A stretch of 64,000 nucleotides of DNA from Pseudoscleropodium purum (GCA_963969395.1 OZ017797.1:25668001-25732000), one strand, 5' to 3'. Counted from the first letter of the stretch, positions 9,748 through 21,671 are shown. Numbers and translations: made by a program. The notes: generated from the sequence alone by a model not told the origin.

Positions 9748-11910
9748 GTACTATGGAACAGAAAAATCTCAACCGTTGATCCAAAAAATTGACGGCTAAG
9801 AATATTGTTTTGAGTATTATAAGTACTTGTAGTATTGAAATATTACTGTTTGAAAAAAAACCAAATTGTCACACAAAATAGATACAATGAGGTATAAATT
9901 AATAATAAAGAAAAAATCATGAACAAAAAATTGGCCATTTGTGAGGATTTGATAGTAATTAGATTTCATCAAAAAAATGAAGCCAAAACCATCTTCATTG
10001 TTTAGAAGTGTGTGCACAAGGGCCCCCTTTTCGCATGTATGTGAACAACATAAAATGATGTTTTTTTAAGTTCTTTTTGGTGGACACATGTTTTTCTAGT
10101 GTGGAAATATTCCAATAAAATTTAAGCTCTACATCATTAATTATGGGTACTCCACCGTACTAAAAACCCTAAATTACAAAGTGTGACAAATGAACTTAAT
10201 TGAAATTTAATTATAAATTTTTTTGAATTTTTTGAAAAAATAAGAATTATCTTTATGAACAAGTTGGTCATCTTCAATAAAAAAAATTCAAGTATATTGG
10301 CTTCATTTGCCAAATGTTATGGCCAAACTAAACTTTGCAATACAAAATGTGACGAAAAATATGACCACCCTTTCTTGCAACTACTCCATACATTATATAC
10401 AATATCCCATTTTTGCAAAATATTGCATGGCTTTTGAAGCCACTTAATGTGAATTCAAGGAGTAGAAATAACAAACCTCTTACACAAGTGGGGGGTAGTA
10501 AGCAAGACAAACCATGTGGGATATGAAAAATGTAGGAATTGAGTTATAGGTAATATTTCAAATTTCATTAAGGCATAGTAAATAAATTTTATTCCACAAA
10601 TTTTGAACTAAAAAAAATTGGAAAATCAATTTCACTTTCATTTCCAAAAATTCATTTCAAATTTTGAGTGTCAAATCAAAAGTTGTGGACAAATTTGAGA
10701 AAGGAATTGGAAAAGTTTTTTTTTGACATTTTTTTAACATATTTTTTGAATCTAGTAGCATAGGTGACATGATATAGACATTTTTGTATTGTTATTCTAG
10801 TCCAATACTATAACACAACTTCCATTTCACTAGGTCTAATCAAGTAAAAGTCATAGCTGTCACTTGTTCAATTATAAATTGTTTGAAGTGATGAGAAGTG
10901 GTCTAATAACACTAGAGAAGGCCACTAATTGCCCAAAATAGTTGTTCTTATAGAGCTATGAGGTAAATAAAATCATATAAGAGAACTTGATGAAGAAAAA
11001 AATATATAAAAATTAAAACAAAAATTAAACAGTCTAGCAAGAATGCATCATTTTCATTTGAAAGGAAAAAAAATGTAGAAAAAATTCAAAAAGATGAAAA
11101 AAGATTAAGAAGATAAAGAAGCATTAATGAAAAAAGGAAGACAAAGAAAAAATTGATATTGTAAAGAAGACAAACAAAATATTTAAAAAAAGGACAAAAT
11201 TACAACAATTACAAAATATATAGTATGTTTAAAGATGTAAAAAGGAGAAAAAAGAGAGAAAAAAAATAAAAATAGCAAAAAAATATCATGACAAATAACG
11301 AATTCAAAGAAAAAATTTGAGTGGAAGAAGAGAAAGAGAAAAAAAAGAAAAAAGAGCAATTTTGAAGATTGTCCTTTATTAATCTATTTGTGGCGCATAC
11401 ACCATCTTTTAAAAGCTATAAGTATTCTTGAGAAGACATTGCATGGAACCACCCTAAAAAACAATCCTAGTGACTTGAGAATGAAAACTAGCTTGTTCTA
11501 AAACCACCTTGATGATGACTATAGCCATTTTCTTTTTCTTTATCCATTCAGAAAGAAAAACTTCCCTGCCATTCATTGCTAGGAAGTTTTGAGTCATTTA
11601 GCAATTGTTTTGAAGTTGCACATTGTAGTTACAAAAAAGTATTGCGATTCATTGCAAAATGACTGGAGCTTGTCAAATGAAAACACCCAAGTTCCCGTCA
11701 CAAAGTTGAAGACACTGTTGATGAAATATCGTGGATGAAGTGTTGACCTCATGACTTCCTCATTTTGCAGTAGCAAACGCGACTGCACTTTGACTATGAT
11801 GCCATGGATCCTCCAACATTGGTACAATTAGGGAGCAGTAATCATTTTTTAGTCGTTCCGGACATCCAGTCATTCTTTTGCAGTCGCGTTTATGTCTATT
11901 TTCTTGTAGT
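9748..11910. other. AT-rich DNA flanking the Ty3 element, no gene
   Basis: Mostly A/T homopolymer-rich sequence with no open frame above ~80 codons that looks like protein. 11000-11360 is strongly purine-rich (a/g) and could be decayed lysine-rich coding DNA of the candidate CACTA element. Confidence 0.5.
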
Positions 11911-11911
11911 G

Positions 11912-13570
11912 AAAGTGACAGCTACCGCCATCAGTTTTTAGACCAACTAAACTTTTACTTGCCTGTCACTCCTTATTTTAACTTCAGCTGTGCCCTCCTG
12001 TTGTTTCTATTTTACTTTGCAATGGCGTTGATTTTGACTGAAATGATCTGAGTTGCTTATGCAGAGTCTGTGCGATGTTTGGTCATGGCTCCATACCTTG
12101 CAGTTTCTTACTTAACCGGGAGAAGCAGAACTTGAAGACGGTATTTCAATTTGTCTCCAGTTCTGGAATACAATGTTCTGTGATTAATCAATCAAATCTG
12201 AGGTAATGATATTGATCTCTTTGCTCACTCAGTTTGAGTAACTCTGGAGGAATGGCGGTTTCTTGCCTAATGGGAACTTCAGCTAGCTGGGCTTCAGTTG
12301 GATGTGGGCTCTCGGGTCATTAGACGCAAAGATCGACATGACGAGCAGCACATTTGACTTCTGAGCGGAGGTGAGTGAGGTCTGCTGTTTGTGTTTCCGT
12401 CTGTGCAATTGATACGTTCTTGGTAATTGCTTAGCTTGTCGCTTATTGTGTTGTCTTATTCCATCAATGGCAGATCTTTCATTAAAGGAAAACCCGGCAA
12501 AGAACGATTATGCGCGGCATGTTCGGGAGAACTTCCGGAAAGCGGCAATCAAGACCACCAAGATTTCGTCCGTCGATGTGGATTGTTTTTCAAACCAGTA
12601 AGAAATGTCGATCCATTTCTCGATCTCGGAGTACGAATTTCATCGTTTCGTTTTCGCTAACTCATAGGAAGCATATTAAAGACCGTTGTATCAAACTGCT
12701 CAACGACCTGTGGCTTTGAACTCTGCAGCGGAGATTAATTTTGATCCCATTTTGAATGGAATTTATGAGATATAATATCCAACAAATGCGTTATCTTGAT
12801 AGTTCTCTACAGAAAACTGTCAGTTTCTGAGAATCCCTCTAGATGGTGCCCCTACATCCTCGATTGAAATTGAAGCAGCTAGGCGTCTGGAATATACAGC
12901 AACTCGGGTATACCGTGTGTAAGCAAATCAAATGGCGGGGGTGGACGCAGGGGGAGGCACTCGAATGCATGGACGGGAGACTCAGAAGTAGTTAGCCACC
13001 ATATCACGTCGACGCAGCAGTTCCATCTCTTCGGTATCGTCCATCAAACAAGCATCTAGTCAACTCATGTTCAGAAACTAGTTTTGCAATGGGAAGTGAA
13101 AATGACAACTTAGTCTGTTAAGCAGGTCAAATTTTGCCGATTTCATGGACTGTCTACAGAGTGAAGTGTAAGGTTTGCAGTCAAAATTAAATATTTTATT
13201 TATCCTATAGTTGTGCCCAAGAAGTTGTTCGAAAAGACAGTCTAGCTTGCTCCTTTGAAAGGCATATCAGCCTTGAATTAACGTAAAAACTGCTCTTCCC
13301 CATCTCTACATTTCGAATGTCATGTTTGTTTTCCAAGTCTATTGATTTCTCAAGCAAACATTATCGATTGTGAACCTTCAGTTACAGGAAATAAGGAATG
13401 GATTCTTCAGGATTTTCTTGTCATGAGCATGTCTGCTCCTATACGCTTGTAGGCGCCAGTACCGTTACTGTTTAATCGACAAGGCGGAATACAATTAATC
13501 AAGGGAATGCTTGTACCCAAGCGTTACTTGTTCACATTATTGTTCCCGCTGATGCTCTTATAGTCGCATG
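11912..13570. other. Mixed-composition DNA, possible lone exon at 12467
   Basis: The GC content is higher than in the DNA to the left, suggesting former genic DNA. On the plus strand, an ATG at 12467 opens a 44-residue frame (MADLSLKENPAKND..., then YARHVRENFRKAAIK) with a good GTAAGA donor after 12597. I do not recognise it, and no partner exon was found. It may be the first exon of a degraded gene. The CTF18-like AAA+ core is not present here. Confidence 0.3.
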
Positions 13571-13577
13571 CCATGTC

Positions 13578-13857
13578 ATGTTGCACGAATTGATTCCAAA
13601 ATGTCTTGAAAAAAAAGCATACCAGCCAATGACAATGATTGCAATTCGAGGACTTGTGGCTCAACAAGAAAGGCCCCAAGGGATCTGGCCAAAATCATTC
13701 CAGAAGTGCAGAACTGAGAACGCTGTAAAGAAGGAGATGTTGCGTTCCTGGCTTGCAGCTATGACATCCTCAATTTCACGCACATTGTCACCTTCTTATC
13801 TTTCCCATGACGTAATCGCTCCGCTGCTTTCAATCCTCTTCCCCAACCATCCGACCG
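13578..13857 (+). pseudogene. CTF18-like 3' exon, part A
   Basis: The frame reads ...KKAYQPMTMIAIRGLVAQQERP, then IWPKSFQKCRTENAVKKEML, RSWLAAMTSSISRTLSPSYL and SHDVIAPLLSILFP. It stops being homologous at a donor-like site (gaccg|gtaagg, 13857/13858). The pattern (YQP, a WP-S-QKCR stretch, LSPSYLSHDVIxPLLxIL) matches the C-terminal part of plant CTF18, the large subunit of the alternative clamp loader used in sister-chromatid cohesion. The ATP-binding core and N-terminus are absent from this window. The next homologous piece lies 4 kb downstream with a frameshift, so I call it a degraded fragment. The assignment is from memory of the family, not a search. Confidence 0.6.
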
Positions 13858-13942
13858 GTAAGGCATATCCTTCTTGAATGGATTTTTTTTGCGCTCAAGC
13901 AATTCTAATTGCTCAATGTTTTAAGTTTCAATCAATGGACTA

Positions 13943-13963
13943 GGTAACTGCAAAGCAGTTACC
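13943..13963. repeat. Short perfect hairpin
   Basis: ggtaactgc-aaa-gcagttacc: a 9-bp stem with a 3-base loop at the left edge of the insertion that separates the two CTF18-like pieces. No function is evident. Confidence 0.6.
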
Positions 13964-14262
13964 AGACATAGTGTAGATGCACAGTTGTTGAGCGGTTTGA
14001 CTTCTCGATAACTCAAGAAAAGATTTGTCTCATCAATACGAGTAGTTGACTTACCAACCAAAATTTTAGATAAAGTTACTAGAAGTGGAATAATTGTCGT
14101 TACAGCCCTGGTTTGTAAGGTCACGGCATTGTATTCGTCACTTGTTTGCAAATCATGAGTGATTGTGAGTGTGTGAATTGAGAGAGCTGAATTGAGAGAG
14201 CTGAACCAGCATGGAAAGAGTCAAGAGGACGAGAATTCCTTCTGTGAAAGAGCTAGAGTTGT

Positions 14263-16746
14263 GTGCCTCAATGTTTTACAAGAGGTCATGGAGGTGGACG
14301 TGGGCGTGGTAGGAATAGGAATGATGCGAGAGAAGAGGCAATAGCTCAAAAAATTGCAAAAGGAAGATCTTTAAATCCTTACATTTCAATAGTATCTCCT
14401 TCTATCAATGTTGAGGTCATTCCGCTAAGCTCCCTTCCTATGTAAGTGTAAAATGTTCCAAATGAAAATCTCCAAACTAATCCATTTAACATAGGAATAG
14501 ATTTTTCTTTCCCAAGTCTTTCTGGAGTTGACTTATTGGAAGAGCCAAAATTTGATTTGATATTATTGAACTTTGGTTCTGCTAATAACTTTGATGACAA
14601 TATCACTGCATTTTCAGAGAGTGAAATCAATATCGATTCTTTCATTCCAATGTCCCTTGCTAATGATGAGAGCTTTACCGATGTAGTTCCTTCTTTTACA
14701 ACAAATGAGAGTGATTGTTCGCCTACTACAAGTTGTTCAAGTCAAAACCTTTCACTTCCATTGGGATATGTTTCATCCCAAGCAAGTAGTGAGAAACTAG
14801 TAGGTGGTTTCTTAAAATATGATCCAGCAAGAGTGCAAAGCATTTTGAGTAGTAGTGAAAATCCGAGTGTCAAAGTAGATACATGGGCAAGAAATTGTTT
14901 TGATTAGTGGAGAATAGCTTGCGGGTTGTAAACATGTGATTCAATAGAGAAACTACCATTGCGGGAGTTTGGAACTTTGCTTGCCAAATTTTTTAGCATG
15001 ATGTGCAAGCAAAATGGAGAGTTATATCCAAGTGGAACCATTATGAATCTCCTACAAGCTTTCAATAGGATCCTTTGTCATGCACAAGATGAATGCATAA
15101 TCTTGATTGGAGTTAGTAAACCCTAATTTAATATTAAAAAACACCCTTGGTTTATAGGTGCAACTAAAGTAGTAGTAGATGCTGTGAAATGTAGCAAAGA
15201 TGCAGGAGCCACCAAAGAAAGACACAAAGTAGACGGCATCAGTTTCCAACAAGAATAAATGTTGCTCTCACATCCATGCAATATGGCCGTGCATCCTTCT
15301 AGCTGTCAAAAGTGGTTAGCTTGGTTCTGTCTTATAGAATTCTTGATAAGAGGTGGTTTAGAGTTACATAAACTACTTGTTTCTAACTACTCCTTAGAGA
15401 AAGATGAAAATGGCGAAGCATTTTTTAAGTGAGTCATACCATAATGATTTTTCGTGATTAAGTTCCTTCATATCTCATATGTTTCTACTTGATGATTCAA
15501 TTTTTAGGAATATTGTCATCATTTATTATTGTATTGAGTTTGTTGGTGATTGGTTGTCGATACGATGAGTGGTTGTCAAAAGTGAACAAGCCATCAATGA
15601 AACACTTTCAATAGGAGAATTTCCGTCCCCCGATTTCATCTTTCAATAGGGATGTTATAGAAACATTTGCTACTTTATTAGCACACATGCTAGAAGAGTC
15701 CAAGAATGTTGGCCCTCTTTTTTTGTCACCAATTCAAAATGCTAGATTAGTCATTTGGTATAAAAAAAGGGATCCCCATAGGCAAGAGTACAATTAGAAG
15801 GTGGATTAAGGTTATGATGGCTAATGTAGGAATAGAAGGGGATTTTACTAACAAGAGTGGTCGAGTTACTGCAATCACACACATGTCAATTGCTCAGATT
15901 CCAAGAAACATCATAACAAGAATCACTAGTCACCATAATGAGAAAACTCTTGTGAGATATGATCAAAGTGCTTCTTTGAAGAAGAAGGCTGCAAGGTTGG
16001 TATCACAAGCAAATTTTGAATCCAAGTAACCAAATTCAACTTCCAAGTCAACTACATTCACAACAATTCAACATGCTTAGTAGACCAAATGTACAAGGTA
16101 AATATTTCACTCATCAATATTTAATTAGATCAAGTTTCCTATATCTTCAATCACTATCTTGTAAGGTAAACATGTTTTAAATTGGTGAATTTGATTACAT
16201 ATAATTTTGTGTGATTTTCAAGATGTTCAAAAAATTGTATATGGTAGACCAAGAGACTTAATTGAATGTGAAGTCCGAAGTTTGGATGATGATTTTTGGG
16301 AGACTCTTGATTTGGATCTCCTTGAGAGGACTTTAGAAGCCTCGAGAAAGTTTGAGTTATTCAAAGAGAAGTAGAAAAAATTGATGCTTGAACACTCAAT
16401 TATATATCAAGCATATGGAATCCCTAAAATTTCAAGTTCAATCACTTATGATTTTAGAGTGTCTCTGAGTCTATCAATAATTGCAAGTCTAGCAATAAAG
16501 GCAAGTCCCATTAAGTTGAGCAGGCCTACAAGTAATCAACAACCATCAAAGGTAAAGAATGTTCAAGTTCTAATGAGTTGTGGTGGAGCAAATGTGCTAG
16601 AGGATATTGGATGCACTTTGAGTGCTTTACCACCCAATAGTTTGGTGAACCTTCTACAGTTCAATGGAAACTTTTCAAATTGTGTTTTTCATATCAACAT
16701 TGGTGATACAAATCATAATGCGAGTAGGTGCACAAAAAATGAGTGA
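14263..16746 (+). pseudogene. Decayed Crypton-like tyrosine recombinase gene
   Basis: Conceptual translation in one main frame gives GHGGGRGRGRNRND near the start, then a Ser/Thr-rich linker. Next comes VKVDTWARNCFD-stop-WRIACG, EKLPLREFGTLLAKFF and QNGELYPSGTIMNLLQAFNR, then IEFLIRGGLELHKLLVSNYS. Between 15770 and 16029 lies the recombinase end: PIGKSTIRRWIKVMMANVGI, NKSGRVTAITHMSIAQIP and HHNEKTLVRYDQS. This order matches the DUF3504/Crypton family (also KIAA1958-like, ZMYM and QRICH1 tails). The catalytic Arg (SGR), His (HHN) and Tyr (RY) are visible. The His usual before SGR (NHSGR) is Lys here. At least four in-frame stops and one intron-like gap (15430-15510) show decay. A further same-style frame (16214-16746) follows the recombinase end. 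Confidence 0.75.
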
Positions 16747-17948
16747 TTTTGTTAAATTCATAAATAGGTGGGTAGTTGGAAATAGATTTTGGAAGTTGAA
16801 TGGACATTAGTGAAGTTTTGTTGCATTGAAGTTCAATAGTCTCATGAACTTACTATACAAAAGTTAGGTGAGTTTAGCAAACTCATGAACTTAGTAGTTG
16901 AAGTTATATGGATTAGCAATAACTAAAATAATACCAACTGAAAGTAACAATCAAAGAGATTTTGAAAACTGGATATTTTTTTTACATATTATATGATATT
17001 TTATAATAGGGCACAAAGAGTTCATTGCCCATGGGTTGAGCTTCCAATACACCATTGCATATAATTATCACGATCAAACTGTTATACTTGTGATGGACCA
17101 TGCCAATTCCACTTCCCATTGTATATCAATATTGCAATCAAATTCATATGCTTGTAATGGACTATGGCAATTTAGCTTTTGAACATTGAATTCACTAGAA
17201 CATAAGGTATTTGGAACATAATTTTTGCAAGGAATCCTAAATTGATAAACAAGATATTGTCTCTGAGGAATAATTCCAAAGGTTGTTATGGTAATTTTCA
17301 ACATATTGTGTTGCATCCTTCCCTGGTAGATTAAAATCTCAAAGTCAATTGTTGTAATTTACTATACAAATTATGGTTGCTTTTATTGTAATGACTTAAA
17401 TTCAAATCTATCAAATAATTCATCAATTTGAATGAATCAAATGCGAAGTCATGAACATTCTACTTTTGTATTGAGAAGAACCTGTGAAGATATATTGTAA
17501 AATTCAAATTACTAAAGAATCAATTAGAATCGCATGGTTCGAGTCACTATTTTATTCAATCCTTGAATGTAAGCTTGTAGAGAATTAGTTTTATAAATAG
17601 ATGCATTCTTGGTGAAAAGTTAGGTAAGTTCAACAATTTTAGGAGTCACTAGATGAAATTAGGTGAATCCTCACTCACTGTTTACTAAATTCATACCGGT
17701 TGGTGTTAGCAAGGATATCTCTTAGATTTCTCTCATTGCGGACCAATGAAATTTCTACTTCATACCACCTTTGTTGAAAATTTGCACAACTAAGAGTGAG
17801 CATTATCAATCTTAATCTCCCTCTCCTTAACCAATTGAAACATGCCCGATGGCGAAACTCTCTTGGATCGACATTATGTTTTATAAACCATTTTTCTTGG
17901 CTAACTTATCGAGAGATATGGGTGACATGGGTGACAAGGTCTTGCCAG
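16747..17948. other. AT-rich DNA, no gene seen
   Basis: Repeated short motifs (ttagtgaag, aacttagtag, ttgcatataat/ttgtatatcaat) but no supported coding sequence. It belongs to the insertion that separates the two CTF18-like pieces. Confidence 0.5.
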
Positions 17949-18148
17949 GTTGCTGCTCAATTGCTAACCGCAAAAGAGAAGGACAAAGCTATCGAGCTTG
18001 TGGATACTATGCGAGGGTTTGGAATTTCGACAAACATCTAAAACCTGGCCTGCTTAAAGCTGAGTACGGTGTGGAAGGGCTGAGCGTCCTTGCAGTAAAC
18101 CCACCTATTGACACTCTGGTAAAATATAAGGTGTCTATAATCAAATGA
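17949..18148 (+). pseudogene. CTF18-like 3' exon, part B, frameshifted
   Basis: After an acceptor-like cag the frame reads VAAQLLTAKEKDKAIELVDT MRGFGIS, then meets a stop at 18039-18041. A +1 frame continues HLKPGLLKAEYGVEGLSVLA and NPPIDTLVKYK. This is the pattern of the extreme C-terminus of plant CTF18 (QLLTxxEKxxxxxLVDTM, then a xLxxNPPI element). The single-base frame change near 18030 and the missing final motif mark it as decayed. It is the natural continuation of 13578-13857. Confidence 0.6.
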
Positions 18149-18830
18149 GTAAGAATCGGTTAGACTTTTCATCACTCTCTTCATCTTCCAGCATATGGAA
18201 TTGGAGTTCGTAGGGGTTAAGATTAGGGGTCAAGCATCCGCATGGTCGTCGGCTCCGTCACAAGAGAGGACAAATGAAGCGATTGAATTAGCCCACATCG
18301 ATCACCAGCCGCCCGCCACCCCAGCGAAGCAACTCCAAATCCGGGCGTCAGGAAGCATGATTCACTGTCCCACCGCTTTCCAATCGTCGGCGCAAGCGGA
18401 GTTCTGATGAGCTGGAGCCTCATCAATCACAGAATCACAGATCTCACTCCGTCACAGAAAGTCAACGCCAGGACTTCTGAGGTTTAGTTTTCTTTCCTTT
18501 TTGTTGCAATGAATGAAATTCCTCCATTCGTGAAATACGGGAAAAACGAAAATAACGCTCGACAACCTCTCTGGCATTACTCTGGAAACGCGATCGAGTT
18601 GCTACAACCACATTTACTCCAGATGCAACTGTGCATTTGTGCAAGCCCTCACTTTGGGTCTTTGACTAGTGCCACTCAGTTGACCACCTCGTCTCAGAAG
18701 TCGGTCGGAACGACCCCACCCAGCTTCCCCAGGGAGTGGACTTCCAGTGTCGAGTCCTCTCCATTGAGTTGTGTTTGATCTAGCCCACCATGGCTGCAAT
18801 TCCGACCTCTAAAGTCAACTTGGCCATGGT
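18149..18830. other. Intergenic DNA and upstream region of the lectin gene
   Basis: GC is moderate and several short frames occur on both strands, none resembling a known family. 18600-18830 is the likely distal promoter of the lectin-like gene. Confidence 0.4.
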
Positions 18831-18838
18831 CTATATAA
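18831..18838 (+). promoter_or_regulatory. TATA box of the lectin-like gene
   Basis: ctatataa lies 188 bp before the ATG at 19026. A start about 30 bp downstream would give a 5' UTR of about 160 bp. No other TATA lies closer. Confidence 0.6.
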
Positions 18839-19025
18839 TCCCCAATGGACTCGACATGAATCATCCATCATCACCAGCTCTAGCTCTTTCAGTGCACTCG
18901 CTCCACTGTCACTATCTCCTTCAGCTCCTCCACCTCAATCGTAGACGATCAGATTTGGAACAGCGAGTGAATTGTCTGAGTTTGTTGTTGTAACGAATTT
19001 CCAAGCTGTGAGTTAATTTGTGACT

Positions 19026-20089
19026 ATGGCGAGTCGATATCTGCTACTGGTTTGTGTGTCACTGGTGGTGACTATGGCAACTGCGGAGACGGCGCCCAGC
19101 AGTGTCAGCATTGCCTTCCCGCCCTTGGACAGTAGGTTCGTTTGCAGTATCGACCCAGCGCTCGGCATAGACCCCAAGTTCATCTGCACTCCCGGCACCA
19201 ACCCCGTGTCGCTCGTCCTGTCCAATGACAACGACGTGGTGCCCGCGCGCTACCAATACAAGACGCCTGTGCAGCTCTGGAAGAAAGGCTCCAAGTACGT
19301 GGCCTCGTTCTCCGCTTACTTCACAGTGAACTTCGACCGATCCTCGGAGTTCACCGTGAGGGAGCTTTTCGGAGGCGGAGGCGTGGCATTCGCGCTCACG
19401 CCGACGTTGTCTGTGGTGGGCACGGGGCCCGAGAGCTTCGGACTGTTCCCGATCGACGAGAAGACGGGTGCAAGCAAGAACGGCGTTAACACGAAGACTG
19501 TGGCGGTGGAGATCGACATCTCGCGTGTGGAGCCTAATGGGTTTGACCCTCAAATCCCTCACATTGGACTGGACATCAACAGCGTGAAGTCCGTGCAGAC
19601 CAAGTACTTGGGAGACCCTGCAGCCTTCATCGACAACAAGGTTAGCGCTCGCGAATCCACAAGCCCAATTCAACAACCGAATTCTTGCAGAGATTACTTC
19701 TAACTACACACGATCCTATCTATTTTGCAAGCCTCAAGCTTCGATATTCGATATGCCAAATGCCTGGATATTCTTGTACTCGGTGCTTGATTTTCATATT
19801 AATTTGTTTTGTTATCGACTTGTGCGTACAGATTGGCGTGTGGATCGATTACAACGCATTGACGAAGACGATCGAGGTTTACACGCACAAGGTGAAGGAG
19901 ACGCAGAGGCCCATGAGGCAAAGTGCAAACATTGCCATCCGCTACAAGGGACTGGACCTGGCGAAGGAGGTGTTGCAGTCTTCGTATGTGGGATTCTCCT
20001 CCCGAGTTCCCCAAACCGAGAATGGCGTTTACAGGATCTACGACTTCAAATTCACCACCGCCTGGGTGCTGGGCACCACTGTCAACTAA
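19026..20089 (+). CDS. Secreted legume-lectin-fold protein
   Basis: Two exons, 19026-19640 and 19832-20089 (phase 0), give 290 residues. Residues 1-21 form a signal peptide (MASRYLLLVCVSLVVTMATA), so the protein should enter the secretory route. The legume-lectin fold is recognisable by GGGGVAFALTP (~116-126), VAVEIDIS and FDPQIPHIGLDINSV (~159-187), then IGVWIDYNALTKTIEVY and SSYVGFSSRV in exon 2. The usual Mn/Ca ligands appear kept: E162, D164, N171, D174, H179. The sugar-contacting Asp normally in the 'DG(L/I)AF' loop is replaced by Gly (~117-118). Cys40 and Cys54 could form a disulfide. Classical legume lectins are intronless; this one has a 191-bp intron. There is no kinase domain or membrane anchor. 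Sugar binding is therefore doubtful, while the fold assignment is firm. Confidence 0.85.
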
Positions 20090-21393
20090 GATAATTAATT
20101 TAGTGCTCAGAGGATTTCAGATACTGATTTCTTCCTAGAGGGGCGATGTGAAGATAGCGTCATTGATTGTGTTTTGACTTTCTCCACTCCGTCGAGAAAG
20201 TTCAATAAGACTTCCGTTGTCATGGGACAATGGTGAATGAGTATTGGTATTATGAGTGTAATTAATTCGCTAAATGAAATAGAGTGCAATGAATTGCCTC
20301 AATATTACCCGCTTCCTATCAAATTGCCAAAGCTATATTCCATCTGGATTGCATGACAGTTTTGATGCCAATGTCCACGCAATCTATCCATATTTATTTA
20401 TTTATTGACACTCCATGTTTATTTTTTTCAATGTGAATGAAGCAATGGATGACTCCTAACAACTGCAAGAATATTCCTCTATTTCTGCAGGATTCCATCA
20501 CTCAGAAGTGTTGTTTTGGGGATGCATGTTTCTGCGCAGAAATAGTACGATTTCGTCCCTGCAAACTATGTGTCCCTGAATGTCATTGCCAGTGCTGCTG
20601 CTGACTCCGAATGTTGCCATTACAGCTTCTCGTGTCTTTCCAAAACAACGCTTCAATTCATCTTTGATATAAGATTAACAGGCAGGGGAAGTCTGACCTC
20701 GCAATTTCAATGCGTTCAACAATACAAAGTGATGGAATTCAATACAAAAGCGTGTTGTGTGCGAGAATGAAGAAACCAGCATTATAGATAATTAAGATTG
20801 GGATGCTTGGAACTGTATAACTTACTAGCCAAGGATCCATTTGAATAAGGTGGTTAGGATGTGCTGGAAGCGAAGAAAAGGTTTTGTGTGACTTTTGTAT
20901 TCATTTATCAAAGAGTTTCTTTGTGGCTACTGTATGGAGCACCTGTGCTTGGCGATTTTATGTGACTCTAAGTACGACTAGAATCTTGATTATCTTTATT
21001 CGACAATATTGAATGACTACCGGTATGTTTGTGTGACAGTCTTGGCTGACTATTGAACCCCCAAATCATGGACTACGTTATCTCCATATTCCATAATCAC
21101 CTCTTTTTTTTTTTTTAAAACAAATGAAACAAATTCAAGATAACCTCTTTGAATGACTATGCATGCCCAACCCATAGATGTAATGACAGTTGTTTTCCGT
21201 CGTAAACCTTGGTCAATTGAAGTGCAATATGTTTTCAAGGCCCCTCACATCCGTGACATCACCGCTGTGAGATCTCATAGGGTACATCTCACACAGCTGA
21301 CTTCACAAGGTTGGTCTCATAAGGTCAACCATGTGAGAAAACCATGTAAGACAATTTCTTGCCTTATCATGGGTCTTGATTGGGCTTTACACT
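20090..21393. other. Lectin 3' region and intergenic DNA
   Basis: The lectin 3' UTR probably ends within the first 200-300 bp. The rest has only short frames and no recognised element. Confidence 0.5.
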
Positions 21394-21511
21394 GGGAGAG
21401 GCCCTCTTCGTTGGACCTTCCATAATAGGGCGCCCTTGACGTCAGTTGGGCTATGCCCTCCCTCTTGTTCGGGTGCCCTATTATGGGAGACCTTCTTCAT
21501 CGAGCCTCTCC
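21394..21511. repeat. Imperfect inverted repeat, ~40-bp arms
   Basis: The left arm (gggagaggccctcttcg... ccataatagggcgccc) and right arm (gggtgccctattatggg ...gagcctctcc) pair with a few mismatches around a ~35-base loop. It may be a small foldback MITE; no target duplication is evident. Confidence 0.65.
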
Positions 21512-21671
21512 TTTTACATACATTTTTCTTTTGGTGCATTATTCTATAGAGTTGCCAAAAGTTTCTCACAATACCGTACACTAACCCATGGGGAGATTCA
21601 CAATGGAGCCAAATTGTAAAGTATGGTAGCTGATCCATTTCTAACTGGGGACCTATTCCAGTTATATAAGG

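Larger units (their letters stand above)
1629..11911. mobile_element. Candidate CACTA-type element hosting the Ty3 insertion
   Basis: The left end reads CACTACAAAAAAATG and the right end, inverted, reads CACTACAAGAAAATAG. Both are directly flanked by AAA, which fits a 3-bp target duplication but is weak because it lies in an A run. Short GACT-containing motifs (tgactac, tgactgc, gcagtc) recur just inside both ends, as in CACTA subterminal repeats. Without the nested 7.4-kb Ty3 element the body would be about 2.9 kb. No transposase remains readable. The two ends could also belong to unrelated copies. Confidence 0.35.

Noticed and set aside
13921..14151. Minus-strand 76-codon frame
   Set aside because: No family resemblance and low-complexity surroundings; not enough to call a gene or retroelement piece.
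19059..19676. Minus-strand 205-codon frame
   Set aside because: Shadow of lectin exon 1 with no protein-like motifs.
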